Shown in pieces: positions 34,669 to 46,927 of a stretch of 64,000 nt of DNA (position 1 is its first letter; each line of letters starts with the position of its first letter). This DNA comes from Amblyomma americanum. Taxonomy: Eukaryota; Arthropoda; Arachnida; Ixodida; Ixodidae. The notes under the pieces are model-generated. The model searched no databases and was not told the DNA's origin. It saw only the letters and a list, made by a program, of their open reading frames with translations. Position numbers and translations under genes: made by a program. The stretch lies in assembly GCF_052857255.1 (NCBI RefSeq), contig NC_135497.1, positions 186,642,109-186,706,108 on the forward strand, written 5' to 3'.

Positions 34669-36138
34669 GATTGCAGTAAAATCGCCTTTCTAGGGTTGCG
34701 TCTCAGTGACAGTGACAATGGAAGTGCGGGGCAAGAATATTATTTTGATTAATGGGACCAAGCGGGGTTATTACGGGAGTCAGAATACTTGCGGATGGAG
34801 CTAAGAAAAGGTCTAGAACTCATGCGGTTGCTAAAGGTACACGCATTCAAAACTCGATGAGCTACCCTATAACCGAAATACGGCAGAACTATTAGTAAAA
34901 CAACTGGATTGAGAAAAAAGTAAAGTACGTATTAGCATGAGGGTGCACAATGTTTGGAATACTCAGATCACCTAATAAAGCAAGTACATCACTGATTTAG
35001 GAAGTATAAAATTTCTAGAGAAGGCTATTTCCCCCAAAAAGTTGTCAATATCACATCCCAAAAACTAGTGGCTAAAAAGTTCTCGGTAATACATCATTAC
35101 AGGTTATAAAGTTGTATTCGCCACATTTAGTCAAAGACGCCGGCACCAAATCTTTCAGATGTGTGACAAAATATTCTCTCGTTTTTTATTGTTTTTTCTT
35201 TGCACAACGAACTAATTTTTCATTTAAGACATTCTTGAGCCAAGGCTGTAGAATTAGTATCAAAGTCGTTGATTAGAGCATGCAAAATTTTTCTTCGAGC
35301 AGAAAGCAGCGAATAGCAGCGGAAAAAGCCACAGCAGTATCTGCCCGACGTCAGCCCCATGTGTGGTGGCGTACAAGTAAGACACAATAGTTGGGATGGT
35401 GATTCAGCTCAGGGCTGATTTCGCACTTGTCTCAGCATTTGCATCGAATCAGTTGCATGATTTATTAGAAATGAGCCTTCTATGACGCATTTTGAAAATA
35501 CATACCCAGTTCTTTGGCTTGAGTACCCAGTTCTTTCCTCACTTGACGTTTTCGGACAGTGAAACTTTAGCTCAGGAGAAATTTGTGACTTTCAACCAAT
35601 TGACAGCTTTGAAGGGAGTCCAAATGCGTTAAATTTATGTGCTGAACATTATTTTAGGGACAGGTAGTGTTTGAGTGGCAGCAAAATGACCTATGATGCG
35701 TAATATTTCTTTGCAATTTTAGCAGTTGTAGTTAATAATGTTGAAAGCATAGTTCTGACCAATCTCAGAATTTTTTCTTTGAGTCCATGCTCTTTTGCAG
35801 CAGGAATATAGGGCGTTTTGTGCAACAAGAGATATTATTGCGAAGACGAACACTGAGCGTTGAGCCGATGCCAGCACAGGGAACGCATTCTTTCTTCTAT
35901 ACTGCTTACCATGTCGCATTGAACTCACCCTGACATCCATGAATATGAGATGCTCAGTTATTTACAGTTTCAGTGCAGCTGTTCTTCATGTGAGCAATGT
36001 GACTGCAGTTTTTGTTTGCCACTTCTGACAGTTTATCTCTTGAGCGTTATTTGGTATGGCACTTCCTTCAACACGAACTGAACGCTCATTCATAGTTATA
36101 GTACGTACCTTCCTGCAAGCTAGCAGCCAGTTGAGTAG
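34669..36138. other. No gene seen
   Basis: AT-rich sequence with short frames only. Confidence 0.3.
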
Positions 36139-36486
36139 GGACTGGGTTGGAGCCCGTTGTCCGCCCTCAGAAACAACTGCAGAAATGCAGCAGGGACTGC
36201 ATTTTGTTCGGATTCTTTTTCCAATGCAGTCCTTTGCCTATATGCCGTTGGCCAGTCCGAGATCGAACGTGAACTCAAGCAGTACACCGTGCTGCCAGTG
36301 CCTTCATGCATTCTCCCGGAGGATTGCATGAGGCTCCATTTTGTCGGACTCCAATGCGCTGCCGCCGCCACACCCGTTGGCATCAAGCCCGACGAGCCGA
36401 TGATAATAGAGTTGGATAATATTTTGTCATGCCAGGTTCCAGACAAGCGGCCGCAACAAAAAAATCATCTTGGCGACGGTAGATGA
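36139..36486 (+). CDS. Unidentified open frame, possible internal exon (hypothetical)
   Basis: Stop-free for 115 codons and protein-like in composition. Segments include GQSEIERELKQYTVLPVPSC and GIKPDEPMIIELDNILSC, with C/G-leaning third positions in the central part. A pyrimidine-rich acceptor-like site ends in CAG at 36170, and TGCCAG/GTTCC near 36434 could be a donor, giving an exon of about 264 bases. There is no ATG near the start. No family is recognised; it may belong to a host gene or to an unrecognised element. Confidence 0.3.
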   Translation, partial: GLGWSPLSALRNNCRNAAGTAFCSDSFSNAVLCLYAVGQSEIERELKQYTVLPVPSCILPEDCMRLHFVGLQCAAAATPVGIKPDEPMIIELDNILSCQVPDKRPQQKNHLGDGR

Positions 36487-37841
36487 GAGGACGGAGCGAT
36501 GCTTGACCACTCAGTTGAACTCCGTTTTGAGAAAGAAAGATTTACAAATACTATCTCGCATCTTAATTTCTCGCATATAATTTCAGTTCACCGCTACCAC
36601 TTCACGAGCATTCGCTGCTGCTGCCTCTACAACACTCGTCCCCATACTCACTTTCACCTCTTGGAGTCGTTTTGGTTCATTTGATTCTTTAAGATTTGCG
36701 TCGTGATAGCTTTACAGACTTCGAAGCCATGTTAACACTCTGGAAAACGCGTAACACGCCGAACAGCACTTGAAAGCGTCAGGACGCTCTGCAGTGTCCG
36801 ATCGTCCTGGTGCTTTCAGTAATGCTGCGTTACAGCTACGCACGAACCGTCTGTACAGTGATCACGCATTCGCTGACTTTGAAGAGTAGCGGATGCTCGA
36901 ATTCACTTAAAAACATGCTTCAGGGGGCAGCTCTTAGGCGCGCGCTTCTGGCTGGCGCGTCGTTGTCGGCGGCGTAACCGAGATAACTATATAGCAAATC
37001 GAAGAGCACGACGAAAAGGTAGGGTTGCAGCAGAGCGAAGGATGAACGTAGGGCGATAACGAAGGGAAGGCGAGAATGAAAGTAGAGTGGAAAGTAGAGG
37101 AAGAGGGTACGGAGGGGGCAGCCGAGGGGGGTCGCGCTCAGTTTGCACTGGCTGTTTCCTAGACGCGTTTACAGACAGCCGCCATGCTTAGAGCGCGTGC
37201 CCCAACCACCTGCGCCTAATCGAGTGCGCCGGATGCGATAACGTGCAGATACCCCCGCAACCACTCCGCTTCAGGCGGGACACATTGGAGGTTTTGAGAA
37301 AAACGACGTTCTCCCTTGTCCAGGCGAGGCGATTTATTGCGCAAAGTTTGTGGGTTCCTTAATTGTCGCACAGGTACGTGGCTGACAATGTTCTAATCAG
37401 CGTAAGATCAATCACAAAACTGCCAGTCGCAGCTTGAGTCAGTAATGAAGTGGTAGTCGAACCGTCAACCAGCACACACATTGGCCTCTATGGAGGCCGT
37501 TTGTGGAGTCCACGCCGTCTACCATGGCAACGGGTACCCGCTACTCCTCAGGGACCAGAAAACGCGGTAGAGGACGCCGCAACCGGGCAAGTGCTGCACC
37601 GCGCCGCTCAACACCACTGAGGAGTGCTCGTTCAGTGCGATAGTTCACAGGCTTTGTGCGACAATGCTTGCCATCGTACTTTAATTTAAGGGTAGCTTAA
37701 TCGTCGTCCAAGTTTTCTGCCCCAACATATCGCAAAATCAAGCTGAGCTCAAATTTTGCATTAGGAAGTACCGTAGTCATCGGTCACTTTTATTTTATTT
37801 CGAAAACTTGCCATGCATCGTAAGGTGGGGCTGTCAGTATG
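36487..37841. other. No gene seen; short GC-rich patch at 36.9-37.6 kb
   Basis: GGCCTCTATGGAGGCC near 37482 is a small palindrome. An Arg-rich 39-codon ATG frame at about 37523-37642 is probably chance. Confidence 0.3.
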
Positions 37842-38435
37842 CTATAGAAGGCGGCGAAGGCTATTTTCTTCGAGAAACCTGGGCAGGCCCCGGCTCTTGT
37901 TGTCTCTCAGCCACAGGGTGAGGTCTTCCTCCCTAGGCTTCCTTGGTCCTTTTCTGCGCCCTCTGCGATGATGGTTCGCCAGCTTGATTAACTTTCGCAG
38001 AGACAGAAAAAATGTGTTTCGAAGCTGTTCAGAAAGCTCTAGGTCTTCGTGATAATAACCGGGCATAAGTTTCGGTAAGAGCCGAAAGTAAGACTTAATC
38101 CCGGTGGAAAATAATTGGTACTTGGTGGATACTTTTGCAGTTGCTTTCGAATAGTCTGGGGCCTGAAATGTCTGCGCAAATATTAGGCAAAGCAGGCTGT
38201 CAGACCGGAACGCTTTGCTTTCTGATTGACGAAAAACGGTAAAGTTTATCTTCGGCTCTAGGAAAAGCAAAACTTTAGGCGAATGTTTCAACCAGTTCAC
38301 ATGTATATTATGCAGGCGCGGAACTTTGTGGTGGCGGCAGAGTTTATCTTGACACAGAGTAATAAATTTTGAAGTAGTCAGTCTGCATATCGATATGCGA
38401 AATGACCACTCTGTGCTTATTAGAAGGCATATCCT
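37842..38435 (-). CDS. Unidentified long open frame without an early ATG (hypothetical)
   Basis: The minus strand is stop-free for 197 codons, unusual for this otherwise non-coding region. Readable segments include LEPKINFTVFRQSESKAFRS, LPKLMPGYYHEDLELSEQLR and a basic HHRRGRRKGPRKPREEDL near the C-terminus. The first ATG is about halfway along. A GTG at 38300 is not a credible eukaryotic start, so this would be an exon or a relic. No known domain is recognised. Confidence 0.3.
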   Translation of the reverse strand, partial: RICLLISTEWSFRISICRLTTSKFITLCQDKLCRHHKVPRLHNIHVNWLKHSPKVLLFLEPKINFTVFRQSESKAFRSDSLLCLIFAQTFQAPDYSKATAKVSTKYQLFSTGIKSYFRLLPKLMPGYYHEDLELSEQLRNTFFLSLRKLIKLANHHRRGRRKGPRKPREEDLTLWLRDNKSRGLPRFLEENSLRRLL

Positions 38436-38462
38436 TCATCTAGCAACTCAAAAGTCGCAGCA

Positions 38463-38627
38463 ATGGAGCCCACTCAGTACGGGGTGGCAGATGGCCAACA
38501 CAGATTCTTCGCTGATGGGCTGGTATGGTTCAGGTTCTACAAGCAGCAAATGCACAGAGAAGAGATTCCTCAACAGATAGCCCAACTTGACCCTAAAAGA
38601 GTTGCTCTCTGCTTGGTTATGCAATAA
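38463..38627 (+). CDS. Unidentified 54-codon ATG frame ending in a polyadenylation signal
   Basis: The frame reads MEPTQYGVADGQHRFFADGL and ends CLVMQ-stop. AATAAA overlaps the stop codon (38623-38628). It is open upstream to 38424. Composition is protein-like, but no family is recognised. It may be a last exon, a processed relic or chance. Confidence 0.2.
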   Translation: MEPTQYGVADGQHRFFADGLVWFRFYKQQMHREEIPQQIAQLDPKRVALCLVMQ

Positions 38628-38628
38628 A

Positions 38629-39879
38629 GAAATGACATTTCAGTTTCGCTCCGTTTTGCGCACATTTTGGTCTTTTACCGCGTTTGTTTCGACTGTCTTC
38701 CTGTAGATGTATTTTAGCACTTGAAACAAGTGAACCTAGGGACCGTTTGAGAATCCCCAGCTACCAATAAACTTTACAAAAATTCTTGTGTAGTTAATTA
38801 TTTTTTCGTTTAAGTTTATTCTCATCTACATCTTCTTGCCCAAACGAATTAAACACAGGCAAAAGATGCTTTGACATCTGACTACGGCCTGCTCTTCCTG
38901 TGACAGCAATATACTGCGTTGCATGCAATAGAACTTCACATAAGTTAAAAAAAATTGCAGACGAGGAACTAGTACACGATCACAACAGGGACACCGAAGA
39001 TACACACTCAAGTATGTTAAGACAAAATCAAATGTAAAGTAAAGGTGTCGGTAAAGCAATTCGAGATACATCACATCGCACGTATTAGTATGTTAACAAA
39101 AGAGCAAGAAGCACGATAAAACAAATTTATAGCGTAAATATGGATGGTGGAGGAACTTCCAGATGAGCTGGCATATTGATTTTTTTAGCCTACGCATGCA
39201 CCAATATTTCATGGAAATAACTTTTAAGCTGGCGAATTATCTTTCGTTCCCTCATCTAACTCAGTTTCAACCCTTTTTACACAAGGGAAGGCTCCACTTG
39301 CGGACGAAGTCAGATACCGTCTGAAGGAAAAATGCATTCCAACAACGTAGGTTCTCCGCACTGTATGAAGTGTCAGTCTTCGCCAGTGCTTCTCTTCAGA
39401 GCTTGGCGTTCCTAATGGCAGCTGTGCCACCGAATATACGCCTTGGCACTCTGGGCGCATACATGTCACGGCAGGTATTCTCCGCAAATGTAGGTGAGAA
39501 TGAAAGCGAAAAAAAAATGAATGAGAACGTAAATAAACAGTAACAAAGAGGGGTAATATGGGGAGGGGGGAATGGGGGGCTGCGTGAGTGGTGGTTGTTT
39601 CAGTAGCTACCAAAAGCTTATTTGTGTACTTAAAGCGTTACATCCCGCCGCAGTACCATTGCTTGCTTAATTCTCTGTATTCTAAGAATAAGCCACAAGA
39701 GCCCCGAAACATGGAGTATTTGAAGACGCGATCTCTACCCCATTGTCGACTGAAAGAAGAGCGCCCGCAAAGGCCCCACCCCTCTCTTCCTTTCCCATAA
39801 TATGGAAAATGTAAGCACAGCAAAACAACGCGATCCCCATAGATAGCTAACCACATACGGCAGCAATCCACATTGTGAA
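38629..39879. other. No gene seen
   Basis: AT-rich, then mixed sequence. A 129-codon frame on the minus strand (39224-39613) has no recognisable features. Confidence 0.3.
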
Positions 39880-40340
39880 CGTGAGGCCTCGCTTACGCAG
39901 GTTCGTGGGGCTCAGCCGTGCAGTGGGCGGCAAGAGGGGGGCGCTTCGCTCTGCGCCGCGAGCCCACTCACGAGGAGAGCGCGCGATGCGTCCACGCGGG
40001 CGGCAGTCGAATCGCGCGTCTATAAATACACGCACGCCGACAGCGGCGGCGGCTCTCACGCGCTCACGCAAGGCCCGCCGGCCGTGTCGCGCCGAGTGAG
40101 GGCTGACGGCGGAAGGGGGTGCCGTTCGTTCGATTTCCAATACATCGCGCATGCACGCGCCGGCCACAGCAGACCCAGGCGAGCGGACAACGGTGCAGCC
40201 GCTGCCGCCGCCGTGAGCGCATAAATGTGCGTCCAGGCATGCACCGCGTTTCAGACCGCAGTTGCCGTAGTCAGCTTGCCAAGTCTGCGCCAGTGCGGCT
40301 GCCTGTCCTCTGGCACGCCACTTGCGCACTCCTCCCAATG
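39880..40340 (+). promoter_or_regulatory. CpG island with TATA box
   Basis: TATAAATA at 40021-40028 is embedded in GC-rich sequence, an isolated and textbook position for a core promoter. A CTCA initiator-like string lies about 30-36 bases downstream. No downstream coding exon is visible, so the transcript, if any, begins with untranslated sequence. Confidence 0.35.
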
Positions 40341-42337
40341 AGGAGACAACCGCTCGAGCGTTTGGAATGAACCGTTTCCTCAAATGGGGCGCATACAATG
40401 AGCATTCAGGGCGATGTCGGTGTGCCGAATCATGACGCGAATGGAACAGCTAGGGTACTTTGGGGCGCCAGTTGCACCTCCCCAATGCGCGAACTGCTGT
40501 AGGAGTGGTTCGCGTGCGACCATAGAGGAGCGTGAGCGGCCAGTCGAGAAGCAAAGACGATGACGGCCCTTGTGTGTCGTGCCGATGGGAAATGAAAGTG
40601 GAAGTGGAGAGAGAGAGGCTGAAAGGAAGAGGAACAGGGCGTGATTGTGGCCTTTGCGCAGGTCTCAATCCCTGCGCGCGCGACACCTCTAAGGTTGGGC
40701 CGCGAGGGTAATAATGGCGGGGTACCGGATATAGCCTGCATGGTACTCGCTGCGTTTTACAGCTACCCGCTGGTTTTCCATGTTGCATTTTATGTAGCTA
40801 TAAGCCCGAACCATTGCGACTACAAAACCTCGATTCGGTTGCTTTTATAAAAGTACTGCAAGGTTTTCCCATTAAGCTATGAAAGCGCTCCACATCAACA
40901 GTTGACGCGCATCCGAAGAAAAAAAAAGCCTGTAAGAAACTCTGAAGTTTGTAAGACCGGCCACAATTATCCACGTTGAATTGAGACATTTATGTTAGGA
41001 AGTTCTGGAATGGAATCATTTATTACATATTACACTCACTACCGAGGTGAAGCAAGGCGTCTTGCCTCTATGCAGTGGACCGCCCTTAATCGGTCAACAT
41101 AACGCGGAACGCGCTTCGGGAGCGAAGCCTTGCTGCACGCCGACAATCGCTTTCCGCCGCAGCCCCGGAAGTGAGCAGAAAGCGTGAACTCGATGCCGCA
41201 TTTACGGCGCTACTTTGACAGAGATTTGGCACGCTTATGAATAATTTCTTGAACATGGTGTTGTTTATTTTAAAAGGGAGATACCACCATTTATCGTGCG
41301 CTTACTCTTCCCGTGGAAGCACATTTACTAAACATAACAGCGACAATTTGTTTTTAAAGACGTGATAATTTAATAACAACATCACGTAATACAATGAAAC
41401 AATGTACGGCACCAGGATGCACTGAAAAGATAATCGTGCTTTAATTAACGTGCCTCTGCTATGATGCCGTCTTAGGAGAACCGCGTTTTCGGAGCTGTGC
41501 TCTAGCTTTCTAGTGTGTTGAGTTGTTCAGTTTTTTAAAAGCCTTGTCACAGAATCAGCTTCAAATGAGCCAAGAAAATGAAAAATGGGAGTGTGTGTGC
41601 GTGCGGGGGGGGAAAGGGGGGGTGTAAAAGGTCCATTGCGTGACTGGCGGGTGGAGCCGTCGCTGATTAGTGCGACGGGCACCGATACAACAGCCTGTAC
41701 GTGAGCAACCGATGAACCCGTTTTTATACGCGTGAAACGTTTTGCCAACCAGGCCAACCAAGCTGTGCCTTGCGGAGCGCGCTCAACGCCACAAAGAGCT
41801 TACAAAACGTGCGAGTGTGGCAACTGGACCTCTCCGGATCAGAAACTGCTCGCGCTGAAAGTGCTGAATTGAGTGCACCCGTCCGGCATGTGTCACTGCC
41901 AACAGCAGAAGGCCCTGCCTTACGACTGTGTAATCATTTTACAGCGGTAGCCATTGGCGCGGCGTTCCCCTGTTTGGCCTAGCCGCTCGCCCCCACAAAA
42001 CGCGGGAGGAGGGAAAACATTTTATGACAAAAAAAAAGTTGTGTTGATTGAGCTGGTGGTTGGAGTCCTCAGTCCTGGACCCCAGTGGCCTTGGCCGACG
42101 AGCGCGCTAGTTGGACGAGCGCTCGGTGGCTCTACAAGATGACGCTGGTCAGTTGTACCTCCCACTGATCGGGAGGTTCAACTCACCAGCGTACCGCTAC
42201 CGCGGGAAGGAGACATTCTTGTTACAGGTGGTAACTGCACTGTGCGTGAGATTTCAGCGATGAGAGGGCAGCTGCATAGGCATGGAGATTTCACGCGTAT
42301 TCAGTATCCAAGTGTGTCAATTCTCTAAGTTCTTTGG
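40341..42337. other. No gene seen; poly-G patch at 41605-41622
   Basis: A minus-strand AATAAATGATTCCATT string near 41010-41025 resembles the 3' end of a retroelement. No body was recognised. Confidence 0.3.
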
Positions 42338-42351
42338 CAGTAACGGATGCA

Positions 42352-42579
42352 GCCGCCGCGGTGGCTGAGTGGTTATGGCGCTCGGCTACCGGCCCGAAAG
42401 ACGAGGGTTCGATCCCGGCCGCGGCGCTCGAATTTCGATGGAGGCGAAATTCTAGAGGCCCATGTACTGTGCGATGTCCGTGCACGTAAAAGAACCCCAG
42501 GTGGTCGAAATTTCCGGAGCCCTTCACTACGGCGTCCCTCATAGACTGAGTCGCTTTGGGACGTTAAACACCCATAAAC
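42352..42579 (+). mobile_element. Ruka-type SINE with perfect 14-base target duplication
   Basis: The head GCCGCCGCGGTGGCTGAGTGG carries box A, and box B reads GGTTCGATCCC. The body ends CATAAAC. CAGTAACGGATGCA at 42338-42351 is repeated exactly at 42580-42593. This is the cleanest and apparently the youngest SINE copy in the window, and the only Ruka-type copy on the + strand. Confidence 0.95.
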
Positions 42580-42719
42580 CAGTAACGGATGCAACGAGCG
42601 CAATCTGATCGCAGCTTTTTAAAGGTATCAGTACTGGCTTGCAGTGTTTATGCCAGCTGGCATCGTTAGCTGGAAGCTTCCTGGACAGCCGTCGGGTTAA
42701 AAAACACGTGAACAAAAAC

Positions 42720-43320
42720 ACGGTAAAGTGGCTATTGCCGGTTTCCTGCGGCAGCGTGCGGCGCAGATCTGCAGGCAGCACGCAGCTTCGAGCGCCAGCC
42801 TCTGCCCAGTCGCTGCCGCTTCCGTCGCGTGCGCTCGTGTGAGCGCCGCGAGCTGCGGGAGGGGAAGCGCACGGCGCGCTGCCGTCGCTAAATAATTCAA
42901 ACGACGGAAATAGAGGGGCCGCCGCTCGCGCCGAATCACTCCCGAGGCGGCATGGCTTGGCTCGGGCTGAATCCTTGTCTCCCCTAATGGGGAAATGGGT
43001 GGCGGCCCACGCAGCTCGGACGCACCGCAGCAGCATTCGAGCTCTCTATACGCGGGGTCGCGGGCACAGAGGTGCCTCGACACCTCTCTCCCTCCGAACC
43101 CTTCCTGCCTTCGCGCTCTGTATCCCCACCACTTAAAGCCGCCCGCCGCCGAAGGCTTACAGGCGCCTTATTAAGCAGTCCCTCGGGAACACACTCGCCT
43201 GGCGGCCGCCGCATACCAAGTGCCGGCCACCCCGTCCTTAAAAAGGGCCACATCACCTCTTGGCTATGTTGCAAGGCGTCGTCTCTCTTTAGAGCAAAGT
43301 CTTCCTGGCTCAGTGATTTC
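42720..43320. promoter_or_regulatory. CpG-rich island
   Basis: High GC with many CpG. A TTTC/GTAAGTGC donor-like site occurs at its right edge (43321), though the base before it is not G. Open frames on both strands overlap and look compositional. Confidence 0.3.
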
Positions 43321-44059
43321 GTAAGTGCAACACTATGTCCCCGCTGCCGTCTGTATCGTCATTCGAAACGCCCTGGCTGCATGCCGAGTGGAGCTCAATG
43401 ACTCGGAGTAGTCTGCTTGTTTGGGAAGTAGTACATGCTTCGCGCGGCGTGCAGTGGCGGCGTATGTGGACAATGCAGAAACGGAATGAGGCAACCGACG
43501 GCCAGTGTTGCAAATATAGAATTCTTTCTGTAACTGCTTTTCTCAGTTCTGAAAAGAGTTTCTCAGCTCGCCCTTATTTTTCGCTAGCATGCCCGAGCTC
43601 CCAAATGCAAGGTTTTTTGTAAGCTGCCTTGTAACCTTGAAAAATTCCACCGATGTATTTATGCGCAAAGAGGCGTGACGCAATGAATTAAGGAATATTG
43701 TCGCACGAATGAAAGAAGGCTGTAATGCGAACGGCTACTAACAAATGCATACCTGAATTTCGCAATAGATGCAGTAGATGCAATAGAAACATCCATGGTT
43801 CCTTTTGCGCGTTCAGATCTGGAGGTGGCTCTAGCCACTATTTGACGCGATTTTCTGGCTCAACGCTGTTGCTAAGAGACGCCGCACAGAGTTTCATAGC
43901 AAGAACCGTGAACTAAAATAAAATGAACAAAAACACGACAAGAAGCTGATTATTCCTCTCCCTGAAACGTTCCTGTGGGATTGCTGAACGGCCAACCTTT
44001 AAACTAAGTGCATTATAAAACTCGTCGTCTGTAAACAGTCTGTCTAAAGCCCTCCTTTT
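43321..44059. other. No gene seen
   Basis: No recognised feature. Confidence 0.3.
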
Positions 44060-44720
44060 TGAGTTCAACCTAGATGACATGGTCGCAGGTGAAGCCTCCT
44101 CGGCCCGCGTCTTCCTTATTCCTGTGCATCATTTCCTTGAGGCAACGGGCAAACGCGCGAAGCTTGTTTTTTGCGGTACACTACGATAGCGACGCAGTTC
44201 ATCCCCCGGAAAAGACTCTCGCGCAGCTATCGCTGCGAAAGGCCTCTCAGATTACGCCTGCTATAACGCATTGTCATTGGAGGCGAGAGCCACTTGGTGA
44301 GAGGCTCCCCAAGAGGGGCAACAGCGACGGATGCCGCGGGCCTCGTCGTCGCTATTCCACGTATGTACACACTCTCGATTCCGTGCACTTTCTATCTCTG
44401 CCTGCGATCTTGAGCCGCGCAAAAGCCCGCCTATTCCCAGACCAACGAAACCGAGCCGCCGGTGTTCCGTCAATATTTGCGTTGCTGCGGTGAGTCAGAT
44501 GGGAACAGAAACATCTGTCACTGTCTCCTACCAGCGGGACGGGTGCTTGAGCGCACCGTTTGTGTTTTTTGCGCGATCATCTGGAGTTTAACGCGTAGCG
44601 CGTCGGATCCACGCTTGCTCGCGCCTAAGCGCTAGCGCTCCTGAGTATTGTGTCAGTGCGCGAGACGAAGAGAGCACCGTCGCATCGTACCTCCCCGACG
44701 CGTTGTTCTGCAGCCGGTGT
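44060..44720 (+). promoter_or_regulatory. GC-rich stretch with splice-donor-like end
   Basis: GCTGCG/GTGAGTCAG at 44489/44490 is a good donor. A leader exon to its left is possible. No conserved protein was recognised in any frame. Confidence 0.3.
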
Positions 44721-46475
44721 CATTCTACGCTTGAAAGATTTATGAGACGCTGCGAGTAAGGTAGTATACTTTGTTCCAAGCACTCAAGCTTCTCCTCGGA
44801 CGCCGAATATTGACGAAGGCATAACCGCCTTTGATGATAAGTGCTGCAACGTGGATAGCTTGCGTGTGTAAAGAGTTTCAATATACCAGCCCCGGATGTC
44901 ACCGGCGAAGAGAATCGGCCGGGCGTTGGGAGGAGATAGGGTGCCGCAGGATCTACAACGAGAACATGTGTAGCGTCCCCTTCCCTTCAGCGGGAGGCTT
45001 ACAGCACTCGATGGCGGCTATTTTTAACCTGAAGATGCAAATCTGCGACTGTATTGAGCATAGCCAAGCTGGCGCTTCGATTTCTTCCTGTGTTGTCTCT
45101 CCCGAGCACTGCCTAGGTCGGCAGGTTGTTCCATATCTGTCGTTATGGGACGCCGCTAAGGTGTGCAGGGCTCGGTTCATCTATACGCCCGTTTTGTCAC
45201 TATTTCTTCCTCAGACGTAGAGCACGTACCTCATCTTCATGAGAAGAACAAAACCTGCAGAAATGAAGCAGCCCTATCTTTGGAGGAAAACAATATATGC
45301 GCATTTATGAAATTGACCACTTGCACGCGTTGCGAATAAGCAACGAATAAGCAATAACAATACGGCATAAGCAGTAATGAAAAAATAAAGCTGAAAAAAT
45401 ACTTCCATTTTTCCCAGAAAGACTGAGTATATGTAAAAGGTTGCAACGGCTACAGTGAGGTAAATTGCACGAAGTTGTTAACGAGAGCTCTTCACAAGAC
45501 CAGTTTTTCAAAGCAAACTCTAAAGAACCCTATATGGCAGATACAATCGCCGCGACTGATACGTTAAATTGGGCTGGACTCCTGAAAGTGACGTAGGCGT
45601 AATTTTCATCGGGAACAGTGGGACAGGCGAGTGGCCATGGATGTGTTTCCACGAATGGCAGGTGCTTCAAGAGATCGAAGCAAGTGAATAGATTGCTTTG
45701 GCGAAATGCAACAAGACAAAGTGAGGCTCCACGTCTCCATAGCCCAGTTTTCATGCAATCATTAATGGGTTCGTGACGGTGGTGTCTGCGGTATTTCTCT
45801 TTCACTTAGGGGCTGCACGCAAGCTGTGCCAGCCTGTATCTGTGAACGATATAAGCCACACAGGACAGAAATTCGCGAAAATCGGATAGAAATCATCAGA
45901 CCCAGTAAAAAGGAGAAGAATGGACTAATGCCAGCGATCCTCTAAGATAACTTTAACAGCTTAATGCTCGTGTGGAAACTGTAGACAAAATGACCAAAAA
46001 GTAAACATAAGCTGCATAAGAAATGAAAGACAACATAGGTTGGTATAGTGCACATCCAGAGGCAACAGTTTCGTGCACATGAACTTTGCGGAAAAATCGC
46101 ATATCCTCGAACATACAACTGAAACGAACAGAAAGTATATGCTTGGACGAGAAAAATGAATAAAAAATAAAATATTCCTGACCGTGCCACTAGGTATAAC
46201 TGAAATTGACATGTGGGCAGAGAAAAATAAGGAAAAATAATGTTGCCCAGCCCGCACCGCCTAAGGCACAACGGGATATGAAACTGACATATATTAGTGT
46301 GGGCAGAGAAAAATAAAGAAAAATCATGTTTTCCAGCCTGACAGGCCGAACTTCAGTACGCGGAAACGGCAGACCACATTCCTGTTTTACGCTACGCCTT
46401 TATGCTGCGTGTAATGCGTGTTTTTATGGCGGCATCCGTGGCCTGGATGCATATTTCTCCGTGTGTGCGCTTCCA
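44721..46475. other. No gene seen; 86-base local duplication at 46213-46340
   Basis: GTGGGCAGAGAAAAATAA followed by GAAAAAT-ATGTT-CCAGCC starts at 46213 and again at 46299, an imperfect duplication. Confidence 0.45.
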
Positions 46476-46692
46476 TATCTCTGAGGTTTAACGTACCGAA
46501 GCTGAATGCGGGGCTACGTGAGACGCTCTTGTGAGGGACTCCGGATTAATCTCAAACGCCTAGGGTTTTCAAATGGGCACTGACACTGGGCGTTTCGCTT
46601 TCATCGAAATGCGGCAGCCGAGCCAGGGATTCGATCCGACGACCTTGTACTCATCAGTCGAAAGCTATAACCATGTGAGCCGTCACGGCGGT
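46476..46692 (-). mobile_element. Old, diverged Ruka-related SINE
   Basis: It keeps GAGGTTTAACGTACCGAAGC, the GACTCCGGATTAATCTC block, TCGAAATGCGGCAGCCGAGCC and a damaged box B (GATTCGATCC in plus orientation). The head on the minus strand reads CCGCCGTGACGGCTCACATGG. Confidence 0.75.
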
Positions 46693-46927
46693 TATGTGCC
46701 CGGGTATACGCGGTATTAAGCATCTCCTCTTATCATATCAATAGTCAGCTAAGTTTTGTACAAAAAAAAGAAAACACGCTGAAATATTTCATGAACAAAA
46801 CAAGCGATTATAAATACGCAGAGCGCCTCGGGCGGATGCGGAAAATGTAGCGCGAATATGCGTTCAGTGCGTACACTAACCTCGAAGGAGACTATTGCAA
46901 GTGGTGCAGGGATTACTGGACCGGATT

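Noticed and set aside
39847..40398. 183-codon minus-strand frame
   Set aside because: It lies across a CpG island with a TATA box, is Ala/Arg-rich and has competing frames on the other strand.
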